Shown: in pieces, positions 27,259-35,995 of the stretch
How positions within the stretch are numbered: position 1 is the stretch's first letter
Layout of the letters: every line of letters begins with the position of its first letter
From: Streptomyces coeruleorubidus
GTDB taxonomy: Bacteria; Actinomycetota; Actinomycetes; Streptomycetales; Streptomycetaceae
DNA: 64,000 nucleotides
Assembly (NCBI RefSeq): GCF_028885415.1
Contig: NZ_CP118527.1
Coordinates: 6,572,001-6,636,000 of the forward strand
Direction of reading: 5' to 3'
The notes under the pieces: model-generated
What the model saw: the letters and a program-made list of their open reading frames with translations, nothing else
The model's database searches: none
Told to the model about the DNA's origin: nothing
Position numbers and translations under genes: made by a program

Positions 27259-27951
27259 ATGGTGAACGACGACGGGACCGCAAGGGTCGCGGGGCACGGA
27301 ACCGCTGGGGCCGAGAGGCCCGGAACCGCGACGGGCAAGGGCAAGGGAAGGCCCCGCGGCCGCCCCCGCTCCTTCGATCGCGAGACCGCACTGGAGAAGG
27401 CGCTCCTGGCCTTCTGGGAGCACGGCTACGAGGCCACGTCCGTCTCCGACCTCACCCGCGTCATGGACATCGGCGCCCCCAGCCTCTACGCGGCCTTCGG
27501 CGACAAGCGGTCCCTTTTCGAGGAGGTCGTGCAGGTCTACGGCACGAGGTACGGCTCGTTCACCGACCGGGCCCTCGCCGAGGAACCCACTGCCCGGGCC
27601 GCCGTCGAACGCGCGCTGCGCGAGGCCGCCGCCGCGTACACGGAACCCGGCCACCCGCACGGCTGCCTCGTCGTCCACGCCGCCGCGAACTGCTCGACCC
27701 CCGAGGTCGAACAGTCGCTGCGGGACCGCCGCAACGCCAACATCGCCGCGTTCGAAAGCCGCATCAGAGCCGATGTCGCCGCCGACGTACTGCCCCGGGG
27801 CACCGACGCCGCCGCCCTGGCCCGCCATACCGGAGCGATGATCCAGGGCATGTCGCAACAGGCGCGGGACGGGGCGAGCCGGGAGGAACTGGAGGCGGTC
27901 GCGGAAATTGCCATGTCCATCTGGCCCCGCACAGGAACCCACACGGGTTAG
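27259..27951 (+). CDS. TetR-family transcriptional regulator
   Basis: This 230-residue regulator has an N-terminal basic, Gly-rich tail (KGKGRPRGRPRSF) and the TetR helix-turn-helix (TSVSDLTRVMDIGAPSLYAAF). The C-terminal ligand domain has a Cys (GCLVVH) and is of the type found next to oxidoreductase genes. A -10 box TATAAA at 27244 would place the transcription start on ATG 27259, so the mRNA is probably leaderless. An ATG at 27250 is in frame but falls in the promoter. It probably represses the divergent SDR gene and itself. Confidence 0.85.
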   Translation: MVNDDGTARVAGHGTAGAERPGTATGKGKGRPRGRPRSFDRETALEKALLAFWEHGYEATSVSDLTRVMDIGAPSLYAAFGDKRSLFEEVVQVYGTRYGSFTDRALAEEPTARAAVERALREAAAAYTEPGHPHGCLVVHAAANCSTPEVEQSLRDRRNANIAAFESRIRADVAADVLPRGTDAAALARHTGAMIQGMSQQARDGASREELEAVAEIAMSIWPRTGTHTG

Positions 27952-28342
27952 GCTGCGTGGAGGACGCCAGTGCGTCCCGCCAGCCGGAAAAATAACAACA
28001 ACGAACAGCCTCCAACGCATGGACACCCATGAGTGGTCTAGTCCACAATGCGTTACGAGAGCGCGTGCCAAGCGCGCAGCAGCCTCCGCCTTCCCCGCAC
28101 AGGAAGGCGGACAGAGGAACCGAGGCTCTCTGCCCTGACTGCCCCGGCTCCTCGCCCTTCGGCCGACCGGGACCGCACACCCCACGGCCGATACTGCTCC
28201 GGGCTGCGGTGCCGGGAGGGTTGAGGGTCCCTCCCAGGCGCCGCGGCCCGCGGGTGTTCCAGGAGCACACACCGGTCCGGACCCGCACATTTCGGAGCCG
28301 TACATTTCAGAGCCGTACAAACCCCCGGGTACGCTCGCTCAC
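27952..28342. other. 391-nt intergenic region with dre-like site and 15-bp repeats
   Basis: No convincing gene is present. It contains a near-perfect dre palindrome (28032-28047), two tandem 15-bp units ACATTTCRGAGCCGT (28287-28316) and a -10-like TACGCT (28330-28335) just before the PdtaS GTG. Confidence 0.6.
28032..28047. promoter_or_regulatory. orphan dre-like DasR operator upstream of the PdtaS-type kinase
   Basis: AGTGGTCTAGTCCACA matches the dre consensus at 14 of 16 positions, the best match I see in the window. It lies about 300 bp upstream of the sensor kinase and 80 bp after the TetR gene, with no aminosugar gene beside it. Confidence 0.7.
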
Positions 28343-29818
28343 GTGCCCTCCATGAACGAACTCGTACGCCAGCACACCGCCCTCGACGACACCGATCTCG
28401 AGTGGCTCCACCTGCTGGTCTCGGAGTGGCAGCTGCTCTCCGACCTCTCCTTCGCCGACCTGGTGCTGTGGGTCCCCACCAGCGACGGCACGAGGTACGT
28501 GTCCGTCGCGCAGATGCGGCCCAACACCGGTCCGACGTCCTACCAGGACGACATGGTGGGCCACCTCGTCCCGCGTGGCCGCCGCCCGATGCTGGACGTC
28601 GCCCACGACGAGGGCCGCATCGTGCGCGAAGGGGACCCCGAGTGGCGCGAAGAGGTCCCCGTCCGGGTCGAATCGATCCCCGTACGGCGGGAGGGCCGCG
28701 TCCTCGGGGTCATCGCACGCAACACCAACCTGCTCACCGTGCGCACCCCGAGCCGCCTGGAGCTCACCTACCTCCAGAGCGCCTCCGACCTCGCACAGAT
28801 GATCGCGGCCGGCGCCTTCCCGTTCGCGAACCAGCAGCTCGACATGGACGCCTCGCCCCGGGTGGGCGACGGCCTGATCCGGCTCGACGCCGACGGCATC
28901 GTCCAGTACGCCTCCCCGAACGCGCTGTCCGCCTACCACCGCCTCGGCCTCGCCTCCGACCTCGTCGGCCAGCACCTGGGCAAGACCACCGCCGAACTTG
29001 CCCCGACCCGGGGCCCGGTGGACGAGGCGCTCGCCAAGGTGGCCAGCGGCTGGGCGCCGCGCGAGTTCGAGATCGAGGCCAGCGACGGGGTCATCCAGTT
29101 CCGCGCGATCCCCCTCAAACCCAAGGGCACCCGCATCGGCTCGTTGGTCCTGCTCCGCGACGTCACCGAACTCCGCCGCCGTGAACGCGAGTTGATCACC
29201 AAGGACGCGACGATCCGGGAGATCCACCACCGGGTCAAGAACAACCTCCAGACGGTGGCGGCCCTGCTCCGTCTGCAGGCCCGGCGCATCGAATCCGACC
29301 GCGGCCGCGAGGCCCTGGAGGAGGCGGTGCGGCGCGTCGGATCGATCGCGATCGTGCACGAGACGCTCTCCCAGAACCTGGACGAGCGCGTGGAGTTCGA
29401 CGACATCGCCGACCGCGTCCTGGCGATGGTCGCGGAGATCTCCCCGGGCAAGGTCACGGGCCGGCGCACCGGCCGCTTCGGCATCCTCGACGCCGAGGTC
29501 GCCACCCCGCTGTCGATGGTGCTGACCGAGGTTCTTCAGAACGCGCTGGAGCACGGCTTCCGCGAGGGCGACACCGGCACGGTCGAGGTGTCGGCGGTCC
29601 GCGGCGGTACGGCCAAGGAGGCCCGCCTGCTGGTCACCGTCCAGGACGACGGCGCCGGTCTGCCGGACGGCTTCGACCCGCAGACCGCGGGCAACCTCGG
29701 CCTCCAGATCGTACGGACCCTGGTGGAAGGCGAGTTGGGCGGCACCTTCGACATGGTCCCGGCCCCGGAGCGCGGCACCCGCGTGATCCTGGACATCCCG
29801 GTGCGGGCCCAGAAGTAG
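28343..29818 (+). CDS. PdtaS-type sensor histidine kinase
   Basis: This 491-residue cytosolic histidine kinase contains an N-terminal H_kinase_N/GAF-like sensor (to about residue 150), a PAS domain (about 170-285), a HisKA_2 dimerisation helix with the phospho-acceptor in REIHHRVKNNLQTVAALL (His295/296) and a HATPase domain (VLQNALEHGF, DDGAGLPDGF, GNLGLQIV). The arrangement matches mycobacterial PdtaS, whose partner PdtaR is an ANTAR RNA-binding antiterminator encoded elsewhere. In mycobacteria the gene also sits beside whiB1, as here with wblE. GTG 28343 would be leaderless. ATG 28352 is the alternative. Confidence 0.88.
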   Translation: MPSMNELVRQHTALDDTDLEWLHLLVSEWQLLSDLSFADLVLWVPTSDGTRYVSVAQMRPNTGPTSYQDDMVGHLVPRGRRPMLDVAHDEGRIVREGDPEWREEVPVRVESIPVRREGRVLGVIARNTNLLTVRTPSRLELTYLQSASDLAQMIAAGAFPFANQQLDMDASPRVGDGLIRLDADGIVQYASPNALSAYHRLGLASDLVGQHLGKTTAELAPTRGPVDEALAKVASGWAPREFEIEASDGVIQFRAIPLKPKGTRIGSLVLLRDVTELRRRERELITKDATIREIHHRVKNNLQTVAALLRLQARRIESDRGREALEEAVRRVGSIAIVHETLSQNLDERVEFDDIADRVLAMVAEISPGKVTGRRTGRFGILDAEVATPLSMVLTEVLQNALEHGFREGDTGTVEVSAVRGGTAKEARLLVTVQDDGAGLPDGFDPQTAGNLGLQIVRTLVEGELGGTFDMVPAPERGTRVILDIPVRAQK

Positions 29819-29860
29819 CGGAATCGGGAGCTCTGGAGAAGGGGCGCCGCAAAAGCAATG

Positions 29861-29889
29861 AGCCCCGGGCCATCAAGTGGCCCGGGGCT
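29861..29889. terminator. bidirectional terminator between the kinase and wblE
   Basis: AGCCCCGGGCCA at 29861-29872 pairs perfectly with TGGCCCGGGGCT at 29878-29889 around TCAAG. On the minus strand it is followed by a T-rich TTGCTTTT, so it suits termination of wblE, and it also ends the convergent kinase transcript. Confidence 0.85.
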
Positions 29890-30008
29890 AAAGCTCGTTG
29901 CTGCTTAACTCAAGCGCATCGGGGGAACTGCGCGCTGCGGCTCGGGGGCGGGAGATGCGTACTCGCTGTACGCGCCGCCAAGCTCAGGCTGTCAGCAGGG
30001 GTGGGTTG

Positions 30009-30266
30009 TCAGGCGGAGGCCTGACGGGCCCGGTTGCGGGCGGCACGGCGCTTCATGGCGCGGCGCTCGTCCTCGCTGAGACCACCCCAGACGCCGGAGT
30101 CCTGGCCGGACTCGAGCGCCCACTGCAGACACTGCTCGATCACCGGGCAGCGACGGCAGACGGCCTTGGCTTCCTCGATCTGCAGCAGCGCAGGACCGGT
30201 GTTGCCGATGGGGAAGAAGAGCTCGGGGTCTTCCTCGCGGCAAACGGCGTTGTGACGCCAGTCCAT
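30009..30266 (-). CDS. wblE: WhiB-like Fe-S regulator WblE
   Basis: This 85-residue WhiB-like protein is the Streptomyces orthologue of WhiB1. Four cysteines (Cys9, Cys37, Cys40, Cys46) bind a 4Fe-4S cluster. A GVWGG turn and a basic C-terminal tail (MKRRAARNRARQ) contact sigma factor and DNA. WhiB1 is essential and NO-responsive in mycobacteria. The start is ATG 30266 with a GGAGAGG ribosome site. It has its own promoter region and terminator. Confidence 0.95.
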   Translation of the reverse strand: MDWRHNAVCREEDPELFFPIGNTGPALLQIEEAKAVCRRCPVIEQCLQWALESGQDSGVWGGLSEDERRAMKRRAARNRARQASA

Positions 30267-30588
30267 GGCTGCTACCTCTCCTTGGTATTACATGCAGGGC
30301 TTGCTTGTGAATGTGAACGCTTTCACGAATCCCTCAACAAGTGAAGGGCCGACCGCCAGGTTCCCTGGCGTGGGTCCTGTGAGTTGAAGAGGGGTTCTGG
30401 TGATCAGTGGAGGCCGATGTTGCGGGCCGTCCCGATCGCCACGTAGAGACTCGCAAACCTCAGCGGCGGATACAACCCCTTCTGGAAAGTTTTTTTTGAT
30501 TCTTCGGTGTCGACTAGGTCACAGCCGTACTTCCATGGGGTGGACCCTGGCCTAAACGTTCGAGTGAAAGGACTTTAGCCAGTTCTGC
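30267..30588. other. 322-nt region between wblE and the DAGK-like gene
   Basis: No gene is recognisable. It carries the wblE 5' region, a 7-bp hairpin (CGCCAGG at 30354-30360 with CCTGGCG at 30364-30370) and an unusual run of eight T at 30490-30497. The hairpin could act in the wblE leader. Confidence 0.5.
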
Positions 30589-31557
30589 TCACACAATCAC
30601 ACGCAGTGCACGGCGTACGCCTGTGAACGTCACGCTTGTTCGCAGCCCCAGGTGGTCACCGTCCATCTGGAGGGGGAGCGGCACCTTCGAATGCAAGGTG
30701 AACTCGGTCAAATCGTGCAGAGAGGTCGCGTGCTTGCCCTGGGGCCCGCGCTCGGGGGACGAAGTGAGCAACTGGGTGCCATACCGGGCAACCGCCGCCA
30801 TGGAGAGCCGGCTGAGACCGAAGAGATCGAGTCCGGTATCGAACGAGGCCTTAGGCGCCGCGTAGATCGGGCGATTCCCCAGAAACGTCCACGGGGAGGT
30901 GTTCGAAACTATGGACAGCACCAGATCGGTGACCGGATCCTCGCCGGCCCGCTCCAGCGTGATCGTCCCGTGCCGGCGGTTCGACTCGCCGAGGAGCTGG
31001 CGCACGACCTGGCGTACGTAAAGAGCGTGTGTGGATTTCCGGCCGCGCTCGCGGTGCTGCTCCACCCGGCCGACCACACCGGCGTCGAAGCCGAGCCCCG
31101 CGTTGAAGGTGAACCAGCGCGAGGGCACCGCCTCGTCCTCCGTGCCCGGCGTGCCGGCGCTCAGACCCAGGCCGACGGTCCGTTCGCTGCCGTCGCGCAG
31201 GGCGTCCAGCAGGGCGCCGGTGGCTTCCACCGCGTCGTTGGGCAGGCCCAGGGCGCGGGCGAAGACATTGGTGGAGCCGCCCGGAACCACGGCGAGGCCG
31301 GGGAGGTGTCCCGGATCGGGGCCGGCGTGCAGGAGGCCGTTGACCACCTCGTTGACCGTGCCGTCGCCGCCGAGGGCCACCACCAGGTCGATGTCGTCGC
31401 TCTCCGCCGCGTGCCGGCCCAGGTCGCGCGCGTGGCCGCGGTACTCGGTGGTGACCGCCTCCAGCTTCATCTCGCTGGCGAGCGCGTGGATCAGTACGTC
31501 ACGCGTGCGCGCACTTGTGGTGGTTGCCGCCGGATTGACCACGAGAAGTGCACGCAT
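30589..31557 (-). CDS. diacylglycerol kinase catalytic-domain protein (lipid kinase)
   Basis: This 322-residue protein has the DAGK/sphingosine-kinase catalytic fold: VVNPAA at the N-terminus, the nucleotide loop ALGGDGTVNEVVNGLL and the PGGSTNVFARALGLP motif, then a C-terminal beta domain with NRPIYAAP. It probably phosphorylates a lipid such as diacylglycerol at the membrane. Actinobacterial paralogues have uncertain substrates. It is divergent from a small membrane protein. Confidence 0.88.
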   Translation of the reverse strand: MRALLVVNPAATTTSARTRDVLIHALASEMKLEAVTTEYRGHARDLGRHAAESDDIDLVVALGGDGTVNEVVNGLLHAGPDPGHLPGLAVVPGGSTNVFARALGLPNDAVEATGALLDALRDGSERTVGLGLSAGTPGTEDEAVPSRWFTFNAGLGFDAGVVGRVEQHRERGRKSTHALYVRQVVRQLLGESNRRHGTITLERAGEDPVTDLVLSIVSNTSPWTFLGNRPIYAAPKASFDTGLDLFGLSRLSMAAVARYGTQLLTSSPERGPQGKHATSLHDLTEFTLHSKVPLPLQMDGDHLGLRTSVTFTGVRRALRVIV

Positions 31558-31672
31558 GACTGGCAGCGTACCTACTGGGTGGTACCGGGCCCAGGCCGAG
31601 GTAGGGATCAGGTAAGAGAGCGGGGGTGAACCTCGCCACGAGGGGCGCGTAGACGAGGGCTACTCTTCAGGG

Positions 31673-32113
31673 GTGAGCAGTGAGCAGACCCCCACCACCC
31701 CGGACAACACCGGCCCCCGTCCGCGGCGGTTGACGTACGCCGCGCTGCTGGCCGCACTGGAAGGGCTCGCGCTGGTCGTCGGCGGCGTCTGGATTCTCGT
31801 CCTCGGCCTCACGGGCGAGCCGGACGACCGGCAGCAGGCCGTGACCGGGGGCGTCACGCTCGTCGTGCTCGCGCTGCTGCCGCTGTTCGCCGCGCGCGGG
31901 CTGCTCGGCCGTCGCAGCTGGAGCCGCGGCCCGGCCGTCATCACCCAGCTCATGGCGCTGCCGGTGGCCTACAACCTGCTCCAGGCCGACAGCATGGCCA
32001 TTCCGGCCGGGATCGCCCTCGCGGTCGTGGCCGTCGCGGCGCTCGTGCTGCTCGTGAACCCCGAGACGACCCGGGCCCTCGGGATCCGCGGGCCCGGCAA
32101 CGTACAGAAGTAG
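31673..32113 (+). CDS. four-helix membrane protein of unknown function
   Basis: This 146-residue protein has four transmembrane segments (LLAALEGLALVVGGVWILVL, VTLVVLALLPLFAA, a helix around ITQLMALPVAYNLL and IALAVVAVAALVLLV) after a Pro/Thr-rich cytoplasmic tail. No enzymatic motif is visible. GTG 31673 follows CAGGG. It is convergent with sigH, the two stop codons lying only 3 nt apart. Confidence 0.75.
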   Translation: MSSEQTPTTPDNTGPRPRRLTYAALLAALEGLALVVGGVWILVLGLTGEPDDRQQAVTGGVTLVVLALLPLFAARGLLGRRSWSRGPAVITQLMALPVAYNLLQADSMAIPAGIALAVVAVAALVLLVNPETTRALGIRGPGNVQK

Positions 32114-32116
32114 CCG

Positions 32117-33283
32117 TCACTCCTCGACGAGGAGCTTCTCCCGGAGCTGCGCCAGTGTGCGCGCCAGCAGCCGCGAGACGTGCATCTGCGAGATGCCGAC
32201 CTCCTGCGCGATCTGCGACTGGGTCATGTTGCCGAAGAAGCGCAGCAGCAGGATCCGCTTCTCGCGCGGCGGGAGGTCCTCCAGCAGCGGCTTGAGGGAC
32301 TCCCGGTACTCCACGCCCTCCAGCGCCTCGTCCTCCGCGCCGAGGGTGTCCGCGACCGCCGGGGACTCGTCGTCGGTGTCGGGGACGTCCAGGGACAGCG
32401 TGGAGTACGCGTTGGCGGACTCCAGGCCCTCCAGGACCTCCTCCTCCGAGATCGCCAGCTTCTCGGCGAGCTCGTGGACCGTGGGGGAGCGGCCGTGCAG
32501 CTGCGAGAGCTCGGCCGTGGCCGTGGTCAGCGAGAGGCGCAGCTCCTGGAGCCGGCGCGGGACGCGCACCGCCCAGCCCTTGTCGCGGAAGTGCCGCTTG
32601 ATCTCACCGACGACCGTCGGGGTCGCGTACGTGGAGAACTCCACCCCGCGGTCCGGGTCGAAGCGGTCGACCGACTTGATCAGCCCGATCGTGGCGACCT
32701 GGGTGAGGTCGTCGAGCGGCTCGCCGCGGTTGCGGAAGCGCCGCGCGAGATGCTCCACGAGCGGCAGATGCATGCGGACCAGCTGGTTGCGCAGCTCCGC
32801 GTACTCGGGGCTGCCGCTGTTCAGGGTGCGCAGTTTGAGGAACATCTCGCGCGCCCCGCTGCGGTCCGGGGAGCCGTGCTGCGCGCCCTGTGTGTGGTGT
32901 GCGCGCGGCGCTTCGTCCTCGGACTGTCGCTCGTGCTCGCTCATCGTCCCGCCCGTCGCCCTTCCCCGAGCCCTCGCCTCCTCCGCCACTCCCGACTGCG
33001 CGCGAGTGGGGGGACCCCCCTGGGCAGGAGATGCTGCGATCCCTCCGCCGGGAGGCGCGCTCCGCACGGCACCGTCCTGGTCCGGCCGCCCGCCGCCCGG
33101 GAGGGCGGCCCCCGCGGAGTCGTCCTCGGGATGCGGGCGGGCCTGCTCGGGGATGCCGTCGATGCCGTCCGCCATGCGCCGGGTGCCGCCGGGCGCCGTG
33201 CCCGCGTCTGTGCCCGTGCCCTCGGCCGGCAGCTCTCGTGTGCCGCGCTCTTCGTCCCGCACCGGCCCGTCCTCGTTCCTCAC
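32117..33283 (-). CDS. sigH: SigB/SigF-type stress and development sigma factor SigH
   Basis: This is a group 3 sigma factor with region 2 (HLPLVEHLARRFRNRGEPLD, then DLTQVATIGLIKSVDRF), region 3 (SPTVHELAEKLAISEEEV) and region 4 (LPPREKRILLLRFFGNMTQS, then QIAQEVGISQMHVSRLL). The longest form starts at GTG 33283, overlapping the stop of the anti-sigma gene (GTGA), and gives 388 residues with about 110 low-complexity N-terminal residues. Shorter starts are ATG 33175 and ATG 32944. Multiple SigH isoforms by alternative start and proteolysis are known in S. coelicolor. It responds to osmotic stress and differentiation. Confidence 0.9.
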   Translation of the reverse strand: MRNEDGPVRDEERGTRELPAEGTGTDAGTAPGGTRRMADGIDGIPEQARPHPEDDSAGAALPGGGRPDQDGAVRSAPPGGGIAASPAQGGPPTRAQSGVAEEARARGRATGGTMSEHERQSEDEAPRAHHTQGAQHGSPDRSGAREMFLKLRTLNSGSPEYAELRNQLVRMHLPLVEHLARRFRNRGEPLDDLTQVATIGLIKSVDRFDPDRGVEFSTYATPTVVGEIKRHFRDKGWAVRVPRRLQELRLSLTTATAELSQLHGRSPTVHELAEKLAISEEEVLEGLESANAYSTLSLDVPDTDDESPAVADTLGAEDEALEGVEYRESLKPLLEDLPPREKRILLLRFFGNMTQSQIAQEVGISQMHVSRLLARTLAQLREKLLVEE

Positions 33284-33705
33284 GCCGGCCCGGGTCCCGC
33301 GCCGCGCTGTTTGTAGAGGCTGATCGAAACGGTTTTGTCCTTGTCCACGGCGGAGGAGACCTTGCCCGCCAGAGCGGACAGGACAGTCCAGGCGAAGGTG
33401 TCCCGCGAGGGGGCATGACCATCCGTGGTCGGCGCCGAGACGGTGACCTCGAGTGAGTCGTCGACGAGGCGGAAGACACAGCTGAGGACGGAGCCGGGCA
33501 CGGCCTGCTGAAGCAGGATCGCGCAGGCCTCGTCCACCGCGATGCGCAGGTCCTCGATCTCGTCGAGGGTGAAGTCCAAACGGGCCGCGAGGCCGGCCGT
33601 GGCCGTACGCAGCACCGACAGGTAGGCACCCGCGGCCGGCAGCCGGACTTCCACGAAGTCCTGCGTCGCGGGCTCGCCTGCGATCTGGGACACCCTCACC
33701 TCCAT
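33280..33705 (-). CDS. RsbW-family anti-sigma factor for SigH (UshX/PrsH)
   Basis: This 141-residue GHKL-fold protein has an RsbW-like ATP-binding core (LDEIEDLRIAVDEACAILLQ) and lacks the histidine-kinase dimer domain. It sits directly upstream of sigH with overlapping stop/start, so it is the SigH antagonist called UshX, PrsH or RshA in S. coelicolor. It would be countered by an anti-anti-sigma factor encoded elsewhere. The start is ATG 33705. Confidence 0.9.
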   Translation of the reverse strand: MEVRVSQIAGEPATQDFVEVRLPAAGAYLSVLRTATAGLAARLDFTLDEIEDLRIAVDEACAILLQQAVPGSVLSCVFRLVDDSLEVTVSAPTTDGHAPSRDTFAWTVLSALAGKVSSAVDKDKTVSISLYKQRGAGPGPA

Positions 33706-33822
33706 GGTGGTACAAGTGTTTCAGGGCCGAGGGTCGCCCCCCGGGGTAACGCGATACATGGTTCAGCGGTGACGCTACCGCGCTCTCAACGGTCCTGTCT
33801 CCGGGACCCCAACCCCTTGCCG

Positions 33823-33865
33823 TCACTCACAGTAAACCTCTGTATACGCTCCGTGTCTAGAGGTT
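33823..33865. promoter_or_regulatory. BldD-like box and 7-bp inverted repeat in the sigH promoter region
   Basis: TCACTCACAGTAA at 33823-33835 matches all but one of the fixed positions of the BldD consensus TNACNCWGAGTNA. BldD with c-di-GMP is known to repress a sigH promoter in S. coelicolor. It is followed by AACCTCT at 33835-33841, pairing with AGAGGTT at 33859-33865. The operon start points were not resolved. Confidence 0.6.
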
Positions 33866-33953
33866 CTGCGGACCCAAATGGGAAGAGCGTGCGCCGGGTT
33901 GACGTACCCAGACGTCAGACGGTCGAACCGTCCCACGCCGGGGTCCTGTCGAG

Positions 33954-34214
33954 TCACACCAGGACATGATCGACGAAGCACCAGCGCCACGTCTCCCCGG
34001 GCTCATGGGTCCGCATCACGGGATGCCCGGACTCCTTGTGGTGCTCCGCCGCGTGCCGCCCCGGCGAGGAGTCACAGCAGCCGACGTGACCGCAGCTCAG
34101 GCACAGCCGCAGTTGCACCGGATCCATGCCCTCCGCCAGACACTCCGGACACGTCTCGCTGAGCGGAACGGGGTCGGGGTGCGGCAGCGCCTCGGCGTGC
34201 GTGCACTGTTTCAT
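33954..34214 (-). CDS. UBP-type zinc-finger protein
   Basis: This 86-residue protein consists of a single UBP zinc finger with Cys/His ligands in CPECLAEG, LCLSCGHVGCCDSS and HAAEHHKESGHPVMRTHE. In bacteria such domains occur alone and their role is unknown. The start is ATG 34214, and longer upstream frames are GC-rich chance. It is divergent from the antiporter gene, 62 nt away. Confidence 0.85.
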   Translation of the reverse strand: MKQCTHAEALPHPDPVPLSETCPECLAEGMDPVQLRLCLSCGHVGCCDSSPGRHAAEHHKESGHPVMRTHEPGETWRWCFVDHVLV

Positions 34215-34276
34215 GATTGCCAGGTTACGACGGTCGCGCGGAAGACCGCGTCGAAAAAGAGGGCGGGGCGGGAACG

Positions 34277-35875
34277 ATGGACGTGATGCCACTGTTGTTG
34301 CTGGTGGCGGGCAGCGCCGCGATCGCCGCGGTGGCCAGGCGCACACCCGTGCCGGCGCCGCTGCTGCTGGTGGCGGTCGGGCTGGCGGTCAGTTCCGTCC
34401 CCGGGGTGCCGGACTACACCCTCGACCCGCACGTCGTGCTGCCGCTCATCCTGCCCCCGCTGCTGCACACGGCAGCCACCGACAGCTCGTACCTCGACCT
34501 GCGGGCGCAGCTGCGGCCGGTCGCGCTGCTGTCCGTCGGGTACGTGCTGTTCGCGACCTTCGTCGTCGGCTGGGCCCTGTACCTGATCGTGCCGGACCTG
34601 CCGCTGACCGCGGCCCTGGTCTTCGGCGCGGTGGTGGCGCCGCCGGACGCGGTCGCGGCGACGGCCGTGGCCCGCCGGGTGGGGCTGCCGTCGCGGATCA
34701 CCACGATCCTCCAGGGCGAGTCCCTGCTGAACGACGCCACCGCGATCACCGCCTACCGGGTGGCCCTGGCCGCCGCCGTCGGCGAGGGCGCGACCTGGGC
34801 CGGGGGCATCGGCGAGTTCCTGCTCGCGGCGGTCGGCGGCGTCGTGGTCGGCCTCGTGCTGATGGCGCCGATCCACTGGCTGCGCACGCACGTGAAGGAG
34901 GCGCTGTTCCAGAACACGCTCTCCCTGCTGACCCCGTTCGTCGCGTACGCCGTCGCCGAGCAGGTGCACGCCTCCGGTGTCATCGCGGTGGTGGTCGTCG
35001 CGCTCTACCTGGGACACCGCGCGTGGCAGGTCGACTTCGCCACGCGTCTGCAGGAGGAGGCGGTGTGGAAGATGGTCGCCTTCGTCCTGGAGTCGGCGGT
35101 GTTCGCGCTGATCGGACTCCAGTTGCCGGTGGTGCTGAGGGGCCTCGGGCAGTACGAGGGGGTCCTGGCCGCCTGGTACGCGGTCGTCGTCTTCCTGGTG
35201 GTCGTCGCGGCCCGGTTCGTGTGGGTGTACCCGGCGACCTTCCTGCCACGGCTGCTGTCGGCCCGGATCCGGGAGCGGGAGGCGAATCCGACCTGGAGGG
35301 GGCCGTTCATCGTCGCGTGGGCCGGCATGCGGGGCGTGGTCTCGCTCGCCATCGCCTTCTCGATCCCGCTCACCCTGCACGACGGCGAGGAGCCCTTCCC
35401 GCATCGCAACCTCATCCTCTTCCTGACCTTCACGACGGTCATCGGGACGCTGGTCGTGCAGGGTCTGACCCTGCCCCCGCTGATCCGTCTGCTGAAGTTC
35501 CCGGGGCGGGACACACAGGCCGAGACACTGGCCGAGGCCAACGCCCAGGCGCAGGCCTCCCGGGCCGCCGAGCGGCGCCTGGACGAACTCCTCGCCGACG
35601 AGCGCAACGCACTGCCAGGGCCGCTCGCCGACCGGCTCCGCACCGTCCTGGAGCGCCGCCGCAACGCCGTCTGGGAACGGCTCGGGCAGGCCAACCCGGT
35701 CACCGGGGAGTCCGTCGACGACACCTACCGGCGGCTGTCGCGGGAGATGATCAGCGCCGAGCGCGAGGTGTTCGTCAAACTCCGGGACGCCCGGTACATC
35801 GACGACGAGATGCTACGGACGCTGCTGCGCAGGCTGGACCTGGAGGAGGCGGCGGCGTTCCGGGAAACGGCGTAG
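34277..35875 (+). CDS. CPA1 family Na+/H+ antiporter
   Basis: This 532-residue protein has about 12 transmembrane helices and a cytosolic C-terminal tail of about 110 residues rich in Arg/Glu. The exchange motif region includes VAPPDAVAATAVARRVG and GESLLNDATAI, typical of NhaP-type CPA1 antiporters that expel Na+ or K+ for protons. ATG 34277 with GCGGGAACG upstream was chosen; an in-frame codon at 34217 is upstream of the membrane start. Confidence 0.9.
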   Translation: MDVMPLLLLVAGSAAIAAVARRTPVPAPLLLVAVGLAVSSVPGVPDYTLDPHVVLPLILPPLLHTAATDSSYLDLRAQLRPVALLSVGYVLFATFVVGWALYLIVPDLPLTAALVFGAVVAPPDAVAATAVARRVGLPSRITTILQGESLLNDATAITAYRVALAAAVGEGATWAGGIGEFLLAAVGGVVVGLVLMAPIHWLRTHVKEALFQNTLSLLTPFVAYAVAEQVHASGVIAVVVVALYLGHRAWQVDFATRLQEEAVWKMVAFVLESAVFALIGLQLPVVLRGLGQYEGVLAAWYAVVVFLVVVAARFVWVYPATFLPRLLSARIREREANPTWRGPFIVAWAGMRGVVSLAIAFSIPLTLHDGEEPFPHRNLILFLTFTTVIGTLVVQGLTLPPLIRLLKFPGRDTQAETLAEANAQAQASRAAERRLDELLADERNALPGPLADRLRTVLERRRNAVWERLGQANPVTGESVDDTYRRLSREMISAEREVFVKLRDARYIDDEMLRTLLRRLDLEEAAAFRETA

Positions 35876-35931
35876 AGGTGGGAGGGGCGGACGGCACGGA
35901 CGCGCGCTGCCGGGCGTCGGGAGAGGGGAGG

Positions 35932-35995
35932 CAGACGTCACAGGGAGGAGCGGCAGACGTCACGGGAAGGGGCGCAGACGTCACGGGAAGGGGCG
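35932..35995. repeat. three tandem 21-22-bp repeats at the PLP-enzyme 3' end
   Basis: Units 35932-35953, 35954-35974 and 35975-35995 share CAGACGTCACGGGAAGGGGCG (the first is diverged). The last unit contains the stop codon (complement of 35981-35983) and final codons of the PLP enzyme. Confidence 0.92.
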
